In this document: positions 21,926-25,286 of the stretch, in pieces | Position numbering within the stretch: the first letter of the stretch is position 1 | Layout of the letters: every line of letters begins with the position of its first letter | Assembly (NCBI GenBank): GCA_002306815.1 | Contig: DBTA01000008.1 | Span: 1 to 25,286 of the forward strand | Length of the DNA stretch: 25,286 nucleotides | Direction of reading: 5' to 3' | DNA from: Dehalococcoidia bacterium UBA1328 | GTDB lineage: Bacteria; Chloroflexota; Dehalococcoidia; Lucifugimonadales; Lucifugimonadaceae | Program-made: the position numbers and the translations under genes | Notes under the pieces: model-generated | Told to the model about the DNA's origin: nothing | The model's input: only the letters and a program-made list of their open reading frames with translations | Databases searched by the model: none

Positions 21926-23638
21926 CTACTTGTCCAGCCAGACATCCTTGAACTTGGACACTGTTAGAGACGAGAACGTGTAGTCCTGAACCCATGGCTT
22001 TATTAGAGCTTTAGAGTCGACACCCCACCAGAGTGGCAACCACGCTGCGTCAGAAACAACGATCTGCTCAGCGTCGTTATAGTACTGAACACGCTTGGTA
22101 GCGTCTTGCTCAGTCTGTGCTGCAACGACGAAGTCATCTACTTCCTGGTTGTTGTACCCACCGTAGTTGATCGCACTGGTTGACCGGAACAAAACGTCAA
22201 TGAACGTTTGAGGATCAGGGTAGTCAGCCTGCCAAGACAGACCACTCCACGCCTGTAAACGTCCTCGGTGCAAGTCCTGAATGTAAGTAGCCCACTCAAC
22301 CTGCTGAATTTCAATTTCAATACCAAGGTTCTGTCGCCACATGTCAGCAACCACCTCGGTTGTCAGACCTGGTGATCCACCCGTGCCGGGAACTGTGAGG
22401 ACGATTCGAGGGCGGCTACCTGCATCAGCATAAGCAGACTGCGCAAGCAGGTCTTGAGCAAGATCGGGATCAAACTCGAGTCCCTGAATGTCGGCTGAGA
22501 AGCCAGGAAATCCGGGAGGAATAATTCCGTATGCAGGCTTCACAAGGTTCGAGAAGACCTGGTCGGCAATAAGCTGCTTGTCGACAGCATGATTCAAGGC
22601 ACGTCGGAAGTTGGCATCGTCGAACGGTGCCTCATTGATATTGAATCCAACGTATGAAACCGCGAAGTTGGGCGGAACCTCAACGAGGTCTTTGTTCAAC
22701 TCTTCAGTTGGGTCTTGAACTCGCTCGAGGTCGGCGAGACCTACTCCTGTTACATCGATTTCGTCGTTCTCGTACATCGCCATTGCGACACCACCGGCGA
22801 GGTTGAATACAACTTCGTCGAGGTAGGCAGGGCGATCCCAGAAGTTATCGTTTCGGGCGAGTCGAATTCGCTGACCTATTCGGTACTCCTTTAGCGTGAA
22901 CGGACCAGTGCTTACCGGCTCGTCAACCCAGTCGCGCCCCATCGACTCGAGGTTGTTTCGATTGAGCACAAACGCCGTCGGGTATGTGAGCTTCGCAATG
23001 AAGTACGCCTTTGGTGCGTCGATCGTTAGGCGGAGCGTTCGCTCGTCGACCACTTCGATGCCTTCTGCGTTTGTTGCGTTGCCTTCCACAATGTCGTGGA
23101 TGCCGACGATATCGCCAAGGAACTCCTCGGCAACTGTTGAGGAGGTGTCCGGGTGAGCGGCTCGCTCAAGAGACCACTTAAAGTCCTGAGCGGTGACCGG
23201 ATCACCATTTGAGAATTTCAAATCGTTTCGAAGTTTGAACTCATAAACAGTGCCATCTTCCAGTACCTGCCACGATTCAGCAAGGTCAGGTTCGAACGGG
23301 TTCGACGGGTTGGTGCCGAGACGGACGAGCCCCGAGAAAACTTCAATGACGATGCCGTAAGAGGTTCCGTCGGTTACGAGGTGCGGATCCAGTGTTGGCG
23401 GATCGCTCCACAAGGTGTTGAAAATTCCACCCTGCTGCGGACCACCGGAACCAGCAACCGGTTCGTTGTACTGACTATCCTTCAGATCGGGAGCTATAGC
23501 GGGTTGCGTTGCACGCGCCGCTGGTGGCGTAGAGGTCGGTGGTGCCGTGTCCTGAGACGGAGCGTCAGAGTGACCGCTGCAAGCAACTGCAGCAATGAGC
23601 AAGAGGCTCATTACCATCCCAAAAATCGTTATTCTCAT
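21926..23638 (-). CDS. ABC transporter substrate-binding lipoprotein, family 5 (DppA/OppA type)
   Basis: A 570-residue extracytoplasmic binding protein. Start ATG 23638 is chosen because it gives a lipoprotein signal MRITIFGMVMSLLLIAAVAC (Cys20), with AGGA about nine bases upstream. The frame opens further upstream to 23770, but those 44 residues are hydrophilic and not signal-like. A Pro/Thr linker precedes the family-5 domain: GGIFNTLWSDPPTLDPHLVTDGTSYGIVIEVFSGLV (cut here at its start and end), LAESWQVLEDGTVYEFKLRNDLKFSNGDPVTAQDFKWSLER, and NFRRALNHAVDKQLIADQVF. These are the normal OppA/DppA landmarks. It should feed the two permeases downstream. The ligand could be peptides, or other solutes bound by family-5 proteins such as nickel chelates or sugars. 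Confidence 0.93.
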   Translation of the reverse strand: MRITIFGMVMSLLLIAAVACSGHSDAPSQDTAPPTSTPPAARATQPAIAPDLKDSQYNEPVAGSGGPQQGGIFNTLWSDPPTLDPHLVTDGTSYGIVIEVFSGLVRLGTNPSNPFEPDLAESWQVLEDGTVYEFKLRNDLKFSNGDPVTAQDFKWSLERAAHPDTSSTVAEEFLGDIVGIHDIVEGNATNAEGIEVVDERTLRLTIDAPKAYFIAKLTYPTAFVLNRNNLESMGRDWVDEPVSTGPFTLKEYRIGQRIRLARNDNFWDRPAYLDEVVFNLAGGVAMAMYENDEIDVTGVGLADLERVQDPTEELNKDLVEVPPNFAVSYVGFNINEAPFDDANFRRALNHAVDKQLIADQVFSNLVKPAYGIIPPGFPGFSADIQGLEFDPDLAQDLLAQSAYADAGSRPRIVLTVPGTGGSPGLTTEVVADMWRQNLGIEIEIQQVEWATYIQDLHRGRLQAWSGLSWQADYPDPQTFIDVLFRSTSAINYGGYNNQEVDDFVVAAQTEQDATKRVQYYNDAEQIVVSDAAWLPLWWGVDSKALIKPWVQDYTFSSLTVSKFKDVWLDK

Positions 23639-23806
23639 CGAACTGGATCCTAATTTCAACTTATTTGTTTCTCTGCAGGTTGTGTCTGCAATTGATTGAG
23701 ACCTGTGAGTAGTTAAGTGCTTATTACGGAGTTCCCGCGCCTTCGGTTCTTGTACTAGATCCTCTGACACACGTCTTCCTTTGCGGGTGTCATATAGGCA
23801 GTCCCA

Positions 23807-24965
23807 CTAGTTGGCTCCCACCTCTGACGATGCTGAAGCAGATTCCACCTGCGAACTGAGGTACGACTTCAAAATGTCGTCTAAATCACCGTCCAAAACC
23901 GCCTGGGCATCACCGGTCTGGAAGTCGGTTCTATGGTCTTTAACCATCTGGTACGGGTGTTGAACGTAACTTCGTACCTGACGTCCAAACTCTGCGGAAA
24001 CGTGCTCGCCTTTCAAGGCTGCTCGTTCTTCAGCTTTTTGCTGCATATCGAGATCGACCAATCGCGAGAGAAGAATTCGCATTGCTACCTCGCGGTTTTG
24101 CGCCTGTGATCGCTCGTTCTGGACGGCAACGACAATGTTGGTTGGTAAGTGGGTAACTCGAATAGCGGTCGAGTTTTTCTGGACGTTCTGTCCTCCGTTC
24201 CCACTGGCGCGGAATACATCGACTCGCAGATCGTCCGGATTGATCTTGACCTGTTCGGTTTCGTCGGCTTCTGGCAGGACTTCGACGAGAGCAAAACTCG
24301 TGTGACGACGGTGATCGGCGTCAAACGGTGAAAGCCTTACTAGTCGGTGAACGCCGCGTTCGGATCGGAGATAGCCGTAGGCGTACTTGCCATCTATCTT
24401 GATAGTCGCGCTCTTGATGCCCGCTTCGTCACCTGGCGTTTGATCCAAAACTTCAGCATGGAAGCCGCGCCGCTCTGCCCAACGTGTGTACATGCGAACG
24501 AGAATTTCCGCCCAGTCTTGAGCGTCCACGCCACCAGCACCTTGTTTCACATAGAGAATTGCTGAGCGAGAGTCGTACTCGCCGCTGAGTTGGAGTTCAA
24601 ACTCCAGTGACTCTACGGACTTTGAAAATTTCGCGAGATCAGTGGCGAGTTGCTCGCCGAGCGACTCATCGCCTTCTTCAACGGCAAGCGCGAATAGTTC
24701 GACAGTACTGGCTACATTGCTGGAAAGATCGGTCCAGGTTTTTAACTCAGAGCGAACTGCAGCGAGTTTTCGCATACGCGCTTTAGCATTGTCGGAGTTG
24801 TCCCAGAAACCGGGTTCGGTCGCCTCTTTTTCTAGAGAGTCGACGCTTCGTTGCAGTTCAGAAAGGTCAAAGCCGCCTCACGATCTCCTCAACGCGCGAA
24901 TTCAACTCTTCGGCGTCGCCAAGAAGAGTTCGCATGTTCGAGGTTGTCGATTCGTTGCTTGCCAT
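23807..24965 (-). CDS. prfB: Peptide chain release factor 2, with programmed +1 frameshift
   Basis: RF2 releases finished proteins at UGA and UAA. The gene is split into two frames. A leader from ATG 24965 encodes 32 residues (MASNESTTSNMRTLLGDAEE...RRL) and meets an in-frame UGA in CTT-TGA-C (24872-24866). Shifting +1 there reads CTT then GAC and continues to 23807, giving about 385 residues. GTGAGG upstream of CTT, with a three-base spacer, can act as the anti-SD pairing stimulator. The body contains the tripeptide anticodon SPF (about 212-214) and catalytic GGQ (about 257-259, GNGGQNVQKN). The end SSQVESASASSEVGAN is a short extra tail. The frameshift is an autoregulatory device: low RF2 favours the shift. 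It is intact, not a broken gene. Confidence 0.96.
24866..24881 (-). promoter_or_regulatory. prfB programmed frameshift site
   Basis: The minus strand reads GTGAGG-CGG-CTT-TGA-C. The slippery CTT, the UGA stop with following C and the Shine-Dalgarno-like GAGG at a three-base distance match the known RF2 recoding signal. Frames before and after join into a continuous RF2 sequence only through this shift. Confidence 0.93.
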
Positions 24966-25153
24966 TGCTGCCCCATGCGGGATCAGCTACCGATTATGTA
25001 GCTCTGGAAAGTCCGCTCGTGTATTCGAACGAAGTACCCCGCAAGCACGTCAAATTATATCAATTGATCAGTTAGGTTAACTCGCTTATTCCACGACCAG
25101 ATCGAACCACAATGAAGACCATTTGGAGCACGCGAATGTTATCTTTGGATCAT

Positions 25154-25230
25154 CGGGGCGTGGCGCAGTCCGGTAGCGCACTGCACTGGGGGTGCAGAGG
25201 TCATAGGTTCAAATCCTGTCGCCCCGACCA
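25154..25230 (+). tRNA. tRNA-Pro (GGG)
   Basis: A plus-strand cloverleaf with acceptor CGGGGCG/CGCCCCG. The anticodon stem CTGCA/TGCAG with loop CTGGGGG gives anticodon GGG. The T-loop is GGTTCAAATCC, the discriminator A73, and CCA is encoded (25228-25230). The C1-G72 pair is typical of bacterial tRNA-Pro. Confidence 0.96.
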
Positions 25231-25245
25231 CTGTCGAAATACTAG

Positions 25246-25275
25246 ATAGACTCGTCGTTAGGCGAGTCTATTTTA
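25246..25275 (+). terminator. Terminator after tRNA-Pro
   Basis: ATAGACTCG (25246-25254) and CGAGTCTAT (25263-25271) form a nine-base-pair stem with an eight-base loop, followed by TTTATT. It starts 16 bases after the tRNA. Confidence 0.75.
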
Positions 25276-25286
25276 TTCGGTCACTT

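Noticed and set aside
24867..24869. Apparent nonsense mutation early in prfB
   Set aside because: The stop is part of the known CTT-TGA-C programmed frameshift, so the gene is intact.
25066..25083. TTAGGTTAA near the prfB/tRNA-Pro promoter interval as an IdeR/DtxR half-site
   Set aside because: Only one half of the box is present and neither neighbour is an iron gene.

Overview
The window reads as a slice of a bacterial chromosome at moderate GC. The most likely source is a Chloroflexota lineage such as a marine SAR202/Dehalococcoidia-type organism. This is inferred from lipoproteins with Thr/Pro-rich linkers, short non-coding gaps, and several proteins that resemble actinobacterial versions (MhuD, Ino1, PimA, PI-phosphate synthase). 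No 16S or other decisive marker is present. I see no prophage, integrase, CRISPR array or intact insertion sequence; most genes are housekeeping, transport or envelope genes.

Layout. 44-2520 (+): a ferric-iron binding lipoprotein gene overlapping a GT-C-like membrane protein gene. 2521-2967: non-coding, with palindromes and a MITE-like imperfect hairpin. 2968-6330 (-): a tightly coupled heme acquisition operon, hmuT-hmuU-hmuV-mhuD-like. 6862-7367 (-): tRNA-Cys, tRNA-Leu and tRNA-Trp, all with encoded CCA. 7514-9126 (-): amt-glnB ammonium uptake pair, preceded by an 11-bp-phased array resembling GlnR sites. 9442-9699: a decayed lipoprotein frame. 9782-10636 (+): an amidohydrolase. 10900-16696 (-): a membrane-anchored HExxH protease, a CDP-alcohol phosphatidyltransferase (PI-phosphate synthase type), a PimA-like GT4 glycosyltransferase, inositol-3-phosphate synthase, and a HTH regulator. 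16871-18499 (-): gamma-glutamyltransferase, divergent from a D-2-hydroxyacid dehydrogenase at 18613-19692 (+). 19693-19850: a cluster of CCGTGTAG repeats between convergent genes. 19851-23638 (-): a peptide-type ABC importer (binding protein and two permeases, no ATPases in view). 23807-24965 (-): prfB with a programmed frameshift. 25154-25230 (+): tRNA-Pro followed by a terminator.

How the genes work together. The heme operon forms a complete route: surface lipoprotein, permease, ATPase, then a cytoplasmic heme-cleaving enzyme that frees iron; the ferric-iron lipoprotein at the left edge fits the same need. ino1, the PimA-like gene and the phosphatidyltransferase form a coherent route from glucose-6-phosphate to inositol phosphate, to phosphatidylinositol phosphate, and on to a mannosylated or otherwise glycosylated PI-type lipid. 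amt-glnB is a nitrogen-scavenging module whose P-II protein has lost the classical uridylylation tyrosine.

The best leads are the phased operator upstream of amt, the phosphatidylinositol-glycolipid cluster with its own candidate regulator, the heme operon with a mycobacterial-type MhuD, and several perfect hairpins placed between cistrons. I do not see an unambiguous new multi-gene system.
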